Shown here piece after piece: positions 34,355-42,394 of a stretch of DNA of 64,000 nucleotides. The first letter of the stretch is position 1; each line of letters starts with the position of its first letter. A program made the position numbers and the translations under genes. The notes under the pieces are model-generated. The model worked only from the letters and a program-made list of their open reading frames with translations, was not told the origin of the DNA and made no database searches. This DNA is from Bradyrhizobium sp. CCGUVB4N (GTDB taxonomy: Bacteria; Pseudomonadota; Alphaproteobacteria; Rhizobiales; Xanthobacteraceae), in NCBI RefSeq assembly GCF_024199945.1, contig NZ_JANADP010000001.1, positions 7,750,001 through 7,814,000 of the forward strand, written 5' to 3'.

Positions 34355-36042
34355 CGCACCGGCTTCACCGGCTGCGACAGTTTTTCGGTGCGGTCGCGCT
34401 CGGTCATGTCCACGACCGTCTCCATCGGTGCGGTCAATTCATAGACATAGGAGACGTCGGTGAAGTAGCGCTTGGCGGTGCCGCCGAGCGCTTCGGGCGC
34501 GACACGATCGAGCAGGATCAGGCCGAAATCCGAATCCGGCCGGCGGGTCGCCTCGCTGGTGTTGAACTCCTCCCAGCGGAAGTGAAACACCGTCTCCGGC
34601 TCCTCGCCCGTCACGGTCCAGTTCGCGGTGATGTGCGGATGTTTGCCGACCAGCGACAGGCCTTCGTCCGAGTGCGAGGCAAGCTCGAAGAACAGCAGCG
34701 ACAAGCTCTGGGCGGCACGCGCGCTGACCGCGATGTCCGGGCCACTGACGGCGATGCGATCGGCATGCGGAATGGCACGCGCTTCGAACAGGCCCTTCAG
34801 CTTGACGCCCTGCCATTGGCTCTCGCTGAGCAGCGAGACCACGTTGGACATGGCGTGGATGCGGCCGATCAGGAGCTCGCGCGCGACATCGATGTCCGAG
34901 CCATGGCGCAGCGTGCGCGTCACGATCGACTGGATCACCGCGAGGATGTTCTTGACCCGGTGGTTGAGCTCGTCGATGACCGCGGTCAGCCGGCGCTCGA
35001 AGCCGATCCGCACCTGGATTTCGCGGCTGAGCCTCAAATTATTGTAGGCGACGTAGCCGAACAGGCCGCAGACCATCGCGGTAATGGCGAAGCCGATCGC
35101 CGCGACGATGATTGCGGTCTGCTCTGCGCGCCGAGCCGAATTGGTCTTCGCGTAATAGCCGAGCTGCCAGTCGCGGCCGCCGAAGCTGATGGTGCGCGTT
35201 GCCGACGGGGCCGGCCCGTCCGGCGTCGTCATGCGGGTGGACACGATGCCCTGATCGTTGGCAACGAGCTCGCTGCCTTCCTTGCGCGGGTCCTTCAGCG
35301 CGACCGAGAACAACGACAGATCGTCATTGGTCAGCATCAACGACGCCAGCTCGTAGGAAAAGGTGACGAAGCCGACCGGCTCGGTAGCGCCTTCCGGAAT
35401 AACGGGGGCGGCCACGATGACGCCGATCGGCCCGTTCTCGCGCAAGAGCGGTAAAGGGTCGGAGGCAACCGACCGCTTCTCGACCCTGGCACGCGTCAGC
35501 ATGGCGTTGCGAACCGGTTCGTCATCGTAGCTGCGGCCCGGCAGCGCCTTGGTCTCGTCGCTGCGCGGCTCGAGGTCCATCAGCACGTCGATCGGCTGGG
35601 TCAGGCTTGCCGGGTTGATCGGCTTGTCGTTGTAGTCACGGATCTGCGGTTTCGGGAAGCCGGCGGCCGCAATCGCGGTCTGCGCCGCGGCGAGCTCGCT
35701 CGGCTGCAGCCGGGCGACCCAGCCGGCCACCACGAAATCGGTCTTGAAGGCGTAGATCGCCGAGCGCAGCGGCTCCAGCATGTTGGGCTTCAGCACCGAC
35801 GGCGCGCGGAACAGGCCGGAAGCGACACGCGCCAGCAGTTCACGCTCGGTCGACCTGTCCTGGACGAGGCTCGCATGAACGTCGATCGCGCGGGCCAGCG
35901 CAATCCGATCCAGCGCCAGCTCCTGGTCGTGGACACGATAAGCCGCCAGCCCGGAGAGCAAGGCTCCGAGCAGAGCGATGAAGCCGATGATGAAACCCAG
36001 CCGGACCACGCGACTACTCAGGCGAAGGCGGGAGGTCGGCAA
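34351..36042 (-). CDS. CHASE-domain HWE/HisKA_2-type sensor kinase with degenerate ATP site
   Basis: This 563-residue membrane sensor has helix 1 (about 14-35), an extracytoplasmic CHASE-like sensor (about 75-290), helix 2 (about 310-333) and a cytoplasmic kinase region. The phospho-acceptor motif ELNHRVKN with H361 is intact, and FRWEE near 489-492 recalls the W-x-E of HWE kinases. The N-box, normally HELATNAxKYGAL, reads FELASHSDEGLSL (452-464): the Mg-ATP asparagine and following lysine are missing. The G-box region is weak too. Catalysis is therefore doubtful. No response regulator is adjacent. Confidence 0.8.
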   Translation of the reverse strand: MPTSRLRLSSRVVRLGFIIGFIALLGALLSGLAAYRVHDQELALDRIALARAIDVHASLVQDRSTERELLARVASGLFRAPSVLKPNMLEPLRSAIYAFKTDFVVAGWVARLQPSELAAAQTAIAAAGFPKPQIRDYNDKPINPASLTQPIDVLMDLEPRSDETKALPGRSYDDEPVRNAMLTRARVEKRSVASDPLPLLRENGPIGVIVAAPVIPEGATEPVGFVTFSYELASLMLTNDDLSLFSVALKDPRKEGSELVANDQGIVSTRMTTPDGPAPSATRTISFGGRDWQLGYYAKTNSARRAEQTAIIVAAIGFAITAMVCGLFGYVAYNNLRLSREIQVRIGFERRLTAVIDELNHRVKNILAVIQSIVTRTLRHGSDIDVARELLIGRIHAMSNVVSLLSESQWQGVKLKGLFEARAIPHADRIAVSGPDIAVSARAAQSLSLLFFELASHSDEGLSLVGKHPHITANWTVTGEEPETVFHFRWEEFNTSEATRRPDSDFGLILLDRVAPEALGGTAKRYFTDVSYVYELTAPMETVVDMTERDRTEKLSQPVKPVR

Positions 36043-36309
36043 TAAACACGGAGCATATCAACGCCGCTCGAACGACCATGTGCCGAAACAGGGTGGACCC
36101 CAGTGGCAGAGATAATGACGGAGGAGGCATCTGTACGCAACTTCGGTCGCCGAAAAAGCTTAATTCGCCCGGCCGATCGTCTGGCCACCAGCGGCTCTGC
36201 TCCGGGCACCGGAGGTGGATAATCGCCGTGTCCGACATTGGTTCCGCCGAGGCGGCTTTGCCTCAGGTGTTAACGGCGGAAAATGCCTGCGCCACGTCGC
36301 CGCGGTCCG

Positions 36310-36933
<624 letters not shown>

Positions 36934-36944
36934 ACTCTCTCCTA

Positions 36945-37068
36945 ATGTCGTCCCGGCGAAGGCCGGGACCCATAGCCACCGAAGTCAGTTGATGAGACGG
37001 GATATGGCTGCGTCCTTTCATAACCACACACATTTGTGGTTATGGGTCCCGGCCTTCGCCGGGACGAC
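36945..37068. repeat. Palindromic repeat inside the urease operon (type A)
   Basis: The arms (about 36948-36980 and 37036-37068) are inverted copies with one mismatch over 33 bases, containing GTCCCGGCGAAGGCCGGGAC. The core also holds a perfect 10-base inverted repeat, CATAACCACA (37019-37028) and TGTGGTTATG (37035-37044). It fills the ureF-ureG gap and would be transcribed as a strong stem. Confidence 0.8.
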
Positions 37069-37090
37069 GATCGGTTAGACCTCGCGCCTC

Positions 37091-37813
37091 TCATGACCGA
37101 AACAGCCGCGTATATTGTGTCTCGTGCCGCAGGCTGGCGAGATCGGCGCGGAAGGTCGCGCTGCCGAGATCGTCGAGTGTCGCCGCGAGTGCCCGATGGA
37201 CGGTCGTGGCGACGGCGGCTTCCAATTTCACCAGCACGCGCTGGCTGTCGGTCTGGCCGAGCGGAATGAGCCGGCTTGCCGCCGAGATCCAGTTCGAGAC
37301 CAGCGCATGCAGGAAGGCGTGCAGCGTCGGTGCCAGCGGCACGCCGTGCAACGCGGCTACGACGCCGACGGCGACCGGATAGATCAGTGGCGTGCGGCAC
37401 GCCGCGACCATGGCATCGAGGCCCTCGGCATCCCACGCCGCGCGGGAAATGTCGATGAAGGCACGCCCCTGCGAGGTCGTCTCGAGTTGCCGTTCGCGCG
37501 ACGGCACGAAGGCGGCGGCGAGTTCGGCGACATCACTCAAGGACGCATCCTCGCCAGCCTCGGCGGCGCGATAGGCGTGGACCAGAAACGTCGCATCGCA
37601 AAAGCCGGAGCCGTCGCCAAGCATGGCATCCAGCCAATCGGCTAGCGTCGCGATGTCGGTGATGTCCCCCGCTTCGACCGCCCATTCGATGCCGCTGGAA
37701 TAGGAGAACCCGCCGACGGGAAACGCCGGCGACAGCCACGTCATCAGCCGGTACAGCGCCGCCGCCTCGCGCTCGGCGAGGTCGGAGGCACTCACCGGCT
37801 CATTTGTGGTCAT
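37091..37813 (-). CDS. ureF: Urease accessory protein UreF
   Basis: This 240-residue protein forms the UreD-UreF-UreG chaperone complex on apo-urease. It starts at ATG 37813 (MTTNEPVSAS), overlapping the end of ureE by 14 bases. Family landmarks are WLSPAFPVGGFSYSSGIEWA near the N-terminus and the C-terminal RLIPLGQTDSQRVLVKLEA. The frame stays open upstream for 74 more residues only because it reads the other frame of the repetitive His-codon region of ureE; that extension is not real. Confidence 0.93.
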   Translation of the reverse strand: MTTNEPVSASDLAEREAAALYRLMTWLSPAFPVGGFSYSSGIEWAVEAGDITDIATLADWLDAMLGDGSGFCDATFLVHAYRAAEAGEDASLSDVAELAAAFVPSRERQLETTSQGRAFIDISRAAWDAEGLDAMVAACRTPLIYPVAVGVVAALHGVPLAPTLHAFLHALVSNWISAASRLIPLGQTDSQRVLVKLEAAVATTVHRALAATLDDLGSATFRADLASLRHETQYTRLFRS

Positions 37814-38456
37814 GAGCATGCTTGTGGCCGTGATGATGGTCGGGATGATCGCAGTGCTCGTCGTGGTGATGGTGATGATCATGACCATGGTCATGCGCGG
37901 CATGATCACGATGGTGGTCGTGGCCGTGATGATCATGGTGATCGTGGTGATCGTGGCCATGATGGCCATGATCATGATGACCGTGGTCGTGGTGGGCATG
38001 GTCATCGTGACCATGCGCATGGCTCGCCTCGGCATAGGCGCCGCCTTCGGGATCGAACGGCGCCTCGATCTCGACCACGCGCGCGCCGAGGCCCTTCACC
38101 ATAGCCTCGATGACGTGATCGCGGCGGATACGCAAGCTCTTGGCCATAAGCTGCGTCGGCAGATGGCGATTGCCGAGATGCCAGGCAACGCGGATGAGAT
38201 GATGCGGGTCGTGGCCGCGGATCTCCAGCAACGGCTCGGGCGCCGCAACCACTTCGACCAGCCTTCCGTCCTCCAGCACCAACGCATCGCCGCCGCGCAA
38301 CGCGACGGCGTTTTCCAGGTCGAGCAGGAATTCGAGTCCCCGCGTCCCCGTCATCGCCATGCGGCGGCGGTGCCGATCGTCGAAATCGAGCACGACCGTA
38401 TCCGCCGGCGTTTCCGTGAAACGGTGCTGTCCTTTAACCTGCGTCGCCCGGATCAT
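37800..38456 (-). CDS. ureE: Urease nickel metallochaperone UreE with long His-rich tail
   Basis: This 218-residue protein delivers nickel to urease. Residues 1 to about 140 form the UreE peptide- and metal-binding domains (RRRMAMTGTRGLEFLLDLEN; HLGNRHLPTQLM with the conserved nickel histidine). The final roughly 73 residues contain about 40 histidines interleaved with Asp and Gly, and one Cys, a tail that can bind or store several nickel ions. The coding DNA there is low-complexity CAT/CAC/GAC, which creates spurious open frames on both strands. Confidence 0.93.
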   Translation of the reverse strand: MIRATQVKGQHRFTETPADTVVLDFDDRHRRRMAMTGTRGLEFLLDLENAVALRGGDALVLEDGRLVEVVAAPEPLLEIRGHDPHHLIRVAWHLGNRHLPTQLMAKSLRIRRDHVIEAMVKGLGARVVEIEAPFDPEGGAYAEASHAHGHDDHAHHDHGHHDHGHHGHDHHDHHDHHGHDHHRDHAAHDHGHDHHHHHDEHCDHPDHHHGHKHAHDHK

Positions 38457-38462
38457 GCGTTG

Positions 38463-38762
38463 TTACCTCGTCTCGACCTTCTCGGGCGTGATGATTTCGA
38501 CCTTCGGCGGCGCCGTGAAGCACTTCACCGCAACGCGGCCGAACGTCTTCATGTGCTCCTGGCCGCGATGCGGCACCAGCGCCTCGGCGTTCTCCCACTG
38601 CTCGACGAACACCATCTTGGTGGGATCGGTGACGCTCTCGTGCATATCGTAGGCGATATTGCCCGGTTCCTTCCGCGTCTCCTTGATGCAGGCGGTGGCG
38701 GCTGCAATGAATTCGGCGCGCGTCTCAGGCTTGATGGTCAGGGTTGCAACGACGTAAATCAC
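38463..38762 (-). CDS. Putative quinol monooxygenase (ABM domain) in the urease operon
   Basis: This 99-residue protein belongs to the antibiotic-biosynthesis-monooxygenase (YgiN-like) fold. Features are MIYVVATLTIKPE, FIAAATACIKETRKEPGNIAYDM and FVEQWENAEALVPHR, a dimeric alpha/beta barrel plan. It lies 6 bases before ureE and about 140 bases after ureC on the same strand, so co-expression is likely. Its contribution to urea metabolism is unclear. It could be an oxidative-stress or detoxification accessory. Confidence 0.8.
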   Translation of the reverse strand: MIYVVATLTIKPETRAEFIAAATACIKETRKEPGNIAYDMHESVTDPTKMVFVEQWENAEALVPHRGQEHMKTFGRVAVKCFTAPPKVEIITPEKVETR

Positions 38763-38901
38763 GAGAAATCCTCCCGGCTTTTCTTCTGGTTCAAGATACC
38801 GGGCGGGACATTAGACCAGCCCGGATCGAACGCAAAACCGGAAAAGCCGCCTCCGGGCATGCAATGAGACATGCGCCGGGGACATGCGTTGAGGCGCTAT
38901 T

Positions 38902-40617
38902 TCAGTACATGAAATATCGCTGCGCCATCGGCAGCACCTCGGCCGGAGGACAGGTCAGAAGCTCGCCATCGGCGCGCACCTCGTAGGTCTCCGGATCGAC
39001 CTCGATATTGGGCGTGGCGTCGTTGTGGATCATGCTCTTCTTCGAGATCTTGCTGCGGGTGTTCTGGACCGCGTAGAGCTTCTTCTCGATGCCCAGTTTC
39101 CGGGCGAGACCGCCGGTGATCGCGGCCTTCGAGGTGAAGACGACGGACGACGCCGTGCGCGCCCCGCCGAACGCACCGAACATCGGCTGGTAGTGCACCG
39201 GCTGCGGCGTCGGGATCGAGGCGTTGGGATCACCCATGGGGGCTGCGACGATCATGCCGCCCTTGACGATGCAGTCCGGCTTGACGCCGAAGAAGGCCGG
39301 CGACCACAGCACGAGATCGGCGAGCTTGCCCTTCTCCACCGAGCCGATCAGCTTCGACACGCCATGCGCGATCGCCGGATTGATCGTGTATTTGGCGATG
39401 TAGCGCTTGACGCGGAAATTGTCGTTGTCCTTGCCCTTGTCCTGCGGCAGCGATCCGCGCTGCTTCTTCATCTTGTCGGCGGTCTGCCAGGTCCGGATGA
39501 TGACCTCGCCGAGGCGGCCCATGGCTTGCGAGTCAGACGACATCATCGAGAGCGCGCCGAGATCGTGCAGGATGTCTTCGGCCGCGATGGTCTCCTTGCG
39601 GATGCGGCTCTCCGCGAACGCCAGATCTTCCGCGATCGAGGGATCGAGGTGGTGGCACACCATCAGCATGTCCAGATGCTCGTCGATGGTGTTGCGGGTG
39701 AATGGCCGCGTCGGATTGGTCGAGGACGGCAGCACGTTCTTCAAGCCTGCGACCTTGATGATATCGGGGGCGTGGCCGCCGCCGGCGCCCTCGGTGTGGA
39801 AGGCGTGGATGGTGCGGCCCTTGAACGCCTTGATCGTGTCCTCGACGAAGCCGGATTCGTTCAGCGTGTCGGAATGCAGCATGACCTGGATGTCGTAATC
39901 GTCGGCCACCGACAGGCAGTTGTCGATCGCCGCCGGCGTGGTGCCCCAATCTTCATGCAGCTTCAGCGCGCAGGCGCCACCCTTGATCATCTCGACCAGC
40001 GCGGCCGGACGCGAGGCGTTGCCCTTGCCGGAAATGCCGAGATTGACCGGGAAGGCATCGAACGACTGGATCATCCGCCCCATGTGCCAGGGGCCGGGCG
40101 TGCAGGTCGTGGCGAAGGTGCCGTGCGAAGGACCGGTGCCGCCGCCGAGCATCGAGGTGACGCCGGACATCAGCGCGTGCTCGATCTGCTGCGGGCAGAT
40201 GAAATGGATGTGGCTGTCGAAGCCGCCGGCGGTGAGGATTTTTCCCTCGCCCGCGATCACGTCGGTGCCGGGACCGATGATGATCGTCACGCCCGGCTGG
40301 ATGTCGGGATTGCCGGCCTTGCCGATCGCCGAAATCATGCCTTCCTTGATGGCGACGTCAGCCTTCACGATGCCCCAGTGGTCGACGATCAGCGCATTGG
40401 TGATGACGGTGTCGGCCGCGCCCTGCTTGTTGGTGACCTGCGACTGGCCCATACCGTCACGGATCACCTTGCCGCCGCCGAACTTCACCTCCTCGCCGTA
40501 GGTGGTGAAATCCTTCTCGACCTCGATGATGAGATCGGTGTCGGCGAGCCGCACCTTGTCACCGGTGGTCGGACCGAACATGTCGGCATAGACGGAACGC
40601 TTCATCTTGACGGACAT
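38902..40617 (-). CDS. ureC: Urease subunit alpha
   Basis: This 571-residue catalytic subunit hydrolyses urea to ammonia and carbamate at a di-nickel centre. Active-site residues are all in place: H136 and H138 (SHIHF), carbamylated K219 with H221 (LKLHEDWG), H248, H274 (HAFH), C321-H322 (VCHHLD) on the flap, and D362. These match the Klebsiella enzyme with an offset of two. ATG 40617 gives the standard N-terminus; the longer open frame upstream is out of family. Unusually, two unrelated genes separate it from ureB. Confidence 0.97.
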   Translation of the reverse strand: MSVKMKRSVYADMFGPTTGDKVRLADTDLIIEVEKDFTTYGEEVKFGGGKVIRDGMGQSQVTNKQGAADTVITNALIVDHWGIVKADVAIKEGMISAIGKAGNPDIQPGVTIIIGPGTDVIAGEGKILTAGGFDSHIHFICPQQIEHALMSGVTSMLGGGTGPSHGTFATTCTPGPWHMGRMIQSFDAFPVNLGISGKGNASRPAALVEMIKGGACALKLHEDWGTTPAAIDNCLSVADDYDIQVMLHSDTLNESGFVEDTIKAFKGRTIHAFHTEGAGGGHAPDIIKVAGLKNVLPSSTNPTRPFTRNTIDEHLDMLMVCHHLDPSIAEDLAFAESRIRKETIAAEDILHDLGALSMMSSDSQAMGRLGEVIIRTWQTADKMKKQRGSLPQDKGKDNDNFRVKRYIAKYTINPAIAHGVSKLIGSVEKGKLADLVLWSPAFFGVKPDCIVKGGMIVAAPMGDPNASIPTPQPVHYQPMFGAFGGARTASSVVFTSKAAITGGLARKLGIEKKLYAVQNTRSKISKKSMIHNDATPNIEVDPETYEVRADGELLTCPPAEVLPMAQRYFMY

Positions 40618-40654
40618 CACAAGCCCCGTTTGCGTTTGAATTTCAGGTCGGCGC

Positions 40655-41197
40655 TCACAGCGAAGCCCTCGCCTTTCGCACCATGTCGTCGAATGTCGTG
40701 TCGAGCCAGGCATTGCCGCCGCGGCAGCCGGCAACGACCCGCTCGGCCCAGCCGGTATAGTCGACGAGGTCGTCGCGCTCGTCCGCGGTCGGATCGGAAT
40801 GAATGCGCGCACCGATATTGCTGACCTTGTCGGCGATCTTGATCAGCTTTGCGCCGGCGGACTTTTTCGGTGCGTCGACAACCTGCAGGCGCCGCCGCTC
40901 CGCTTTCGGCAGGCTCATGTCGTCGGTGCATTCGACGACGAGGGAGGCGACACGGTCGGAGAATCCTTGCGCCAGCTCTTCGCGCGTGGTCTCGGTATCC
41001 TCGATCACGTCGTGCAACCATCCGGCGGCGACGAGCTCGGCATCCGCCCCATCGGTCGCAGCCGCGAGCAGATTCGCGACCTCGGCGAGATGGTTGATGT
41101 AAGGCTCATTCCCCCGCCCCTTGCGCGCCATACCATTGTGCCGGCGCGCGGCCAGCTCAGCGGCTTCCGAGATGAGGCGCACGGCGGAGAGCATCAT
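40655..41197 (-). CDS. HD-domain phosphohydrolase, MESH1/SpoT-hydrolase-like
   Basis: This 180-residue single-domain HD protein resembles small alarmone hydrolases. The metal set H36, H62-D63 (WLHDVIEDT) and D123 (KIADKVSNI) plus H20 and RKG (25-27) and the catalytic E66-D67 pair match the RelA/SpoT-type (p)ppGpp hydrolase site. No synthetase or TGS domain is attached. Its start overlaps the stop of the DUF559 gene by four bases, and ureC follows 38 bases after its stop, so it is embedded in the urease operon. (p)ppGpp or NADPH hydrolysis is inference; other nucleotide substrates are possible. Confidence 0.8.
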   Translation of the reverse strand: MMLSAVRLISEAAELAARRHNGMARKGRGNEPYINHLAEVANLLAAATDGADAELVAAGWLHDVIEDTETTREELAQGFSDRVASLVVECTDDMSLPKAERRRLQVVDAPKKSAGAKLIKIADKVSNIGARIHSDPTADERDDLVDYTGWAERVVAGCRGGNAWLDTTFDDMVRKARASL

Positions 41198-41658
41198 GCT
41201 TCCTCCGCACCATTCGACGCGCTCTTGCCATCAGTTAGGGACGCATCGCTGGAAGGGTTCCCTCCCCCCTTGCGGGGGAGGGTTAGGGAGAGGGGTGCCG
41301 CTTGCTCCGCTGCCTCGAGAATGGAAAGAACAACGCCCTCGAGGTTCTTCATCACGTCATCATTGGTGAAGCGCAACACACGATAGCCGCGGGATGTAAA
41401 CCATTGGTCGCGCCGCTCATCGTGACGGATGCGTTCTTCGAAATCGTGGCTCTCTCCATCGAGCTCAACAATGAGCTTGCAGGAATGGGCCACGAAATCC
41501 GCGATGTAGTGGCCAATGGGTGTCTGGCGGCGAAAAGCGAGGCCTGCGAGGCGATCGGCTTTCAAGTAGCGCCAGAGAAGTGTCTCAGCACGAGTCATCT
41601 CGCGCCTCAATCGCTTGGCGCGATGACGCTGAATCTCGCTGACCTCGTCGTGCGGCAT
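41194..41658 (-). CDS. DUF559 (Vsr-like endonuclease fold) protein in a repeat-bounded cassette
   Basis: This 154-residue protein starts at ATG 41658, which directly abuts an inverted repeat whose inner end GGGGAGAGGGGT supplies a Shine-Dalgarno-like purine run. The DUF559 domain (about 8-120) shows RREMTRAETLLWRYLK, RRQTPIGHYIADFVA and KLIVELDGESHDFEERI, the PD-(D/E)xK core with D and ExD acidic residues intact. The last 33 or so residues (from PLSLTLPRKGGG on) are translated from the other repeat and flanking DNA. An upstream start at 41730 would also read through the repeat. Nuclease activity is inferred from fold. Confidence 0.82.
   Translation of the reverse strand: MPHDEVSEIQRHRAKRLRREMTRAETLLWRYLKADRLAGLAFRRQTPIGHYIADFVAHSCKLIVELDGESHDFEERIRHDERRDQWFTSRGYRVLRFTNDDVMKNLEGVVLSILEAAEQAAPLSLTLPRKGGGNPSSDASLTDGKSASNGAEEA
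41260..41296 (-). repeat. Inverted repeat, 3' boundary of the DUF559 cassette
   Basis: This 37-base element pairs with 41659-41695 in inverted orientation at 36 of 37 positions. It contains its own palindrome CCCTCCCCC/GGGGGAGGG around TTGC. The DUF559 frame reads through it. Related copies occur at 17224-17296 and 17365-17401. Confidence 0.85.
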
Positions 41659-41695
41659 ACCCCTCTCCCCAACCCTCCCCCGCAAGGGGGGAGGG
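41659..41695 (+). repeat. Inverted repeat, 5' boundary of the DUF559 cassette
   Basis: This element mirrors 41260-41296 with a single mismatch. Its inner end touches the DUF559 start codon and reads GGGGAGAGGGGT on the coding strand, acting as a ribosome-binding site. Confidence 0.85.
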
Positions 41696-41750
41696 AGCCC
41701 GACCGGCGTGCTCACCTCACTATGGATCACGGCACTCGCCTCGGCTTACG

Positions 41751-42056
41751 TCACAGCTTCCCCATCACGTCGCCACGGAAGCCGTAGATCGTCTTCTTGC
41801 CGGCGAGCGCGACGAGTTGGACGTCGCGGGTTTGGCCGGGTTCGAAGCGGACGGCGGTGCCGGCGGCGATGTCGAGGCGCATGCCGCGGGACTTCTTGCG
41901 GTCGAATTTCAGCGCGGGGTTGGTCTCGAAGAAATGGTAATGCGAGCCGACCTGGATCGGTCGGTCGCCGGTGTTGGCGACCGTCAGCGTCACGGTCTTG
42001 CGGCCGGCATTGAGCTCGATCTCGCCGTCCTGGATGAAGAGTTCGCCGGGGATCAT
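41751..42056 (-). CDS. ureB: Urease subunit beta
   Basis: This 101-residue small structural subunit of urease begins MIPGELFIQDGEIELNAGRK and contains the family block VANTGDRPIQVGSHYHFFE and ALKFDRKKSRGMRLDIAAGT. It ends GFRGDVMGKL, as usual. It lies 11 bases after ureA. About 93 bases downstream the DUF559 cassette begins, breaking the normal ureB-ureC adjacency. Confidence 0.96.
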   Translation of the reverse strand: MIPGELFIQDGEIELNAGRKTVTLTVANTGDRPIQVGSHYHFFETNPALKFDRKKSRGMRLDIAAGTAVRFEPGQTRDVQLVALAGKKTIYGFRGDVMGKL

Positions 42057-42067
42057 GCGTCTTACTC

Positions 42068-42370
42068 CTATCGGATCGGTTCGTGCACGGTGACGAGCTT
42101 GGTGCCGTCAGGGAACGTCGCCTCGACCTGGATGTCGTGGATCATCTCGGGGATACCCGGCATCACCTGGTCGCGAGTCAGAACCTGCGCGCCCGATTGC
42201 ATCAGCTCGGCCACGGTGCGGCCATCGCGCGCGCCCTCGAGGATGAAATCGGAGATGATCGCGATCGCCTCGGGATGGTTGAGCTTGACGCCGCGGTCGA
42301 GCCTGCGGCGCGCCACGATCGCCGCCATCGAGATCAGAAGCTTGTCCTTTTCGCGGGGAGACAGGTTCAT
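42068..42370 (-). CDS. ureA: Urease subunit gamma
   Basis: This 100-residue structural subunit begins MNLSPREKDKLLISMAAIVA and carries the conserved LNHPEAIAIISDFILEGARDG and MIHDIQVEATFPDGTKLVTVH. Length is standard. It follows ureD by 24 bases and precedes ureB by 11 bases in the operon. Confidence 0.96.
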   Translation of the reverse strand: MNLSPREKDKLLISMAAIVARRRLDRGVKLNHPEAIAIISDFILEGARDGRTVAELMQSGAQVLTRDQVMPGIPEMIHDIQVEATFPDGTKLVTVHEPIR

Positions 42371-42394
42371 GCGAAATCTCTTCCGTTCAACACT

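Noticed and set aside
37814..38035. N-terminal 74-residue extension of ureF, rich in Met, Thr and Ile
   Set aside because: It is the alternative frame of the ureE His-codon repeat. UreF homology begins exactly at the ATG at 37813.
37806..38867. 353-codon plus-strand frame starting with a Met/Val-rich hydrophobic stretch
   Set aside because: The apparent membrane region is the reverse complement of the His-rich repeat in ureE, and the rest has no family.
40618..40812. 65-residue upstream extension of ureC
   Set aside because: UreC proteins start at the MSVKMKRSVYADMF position. The extension overlaps the HD gene and lacks homology.
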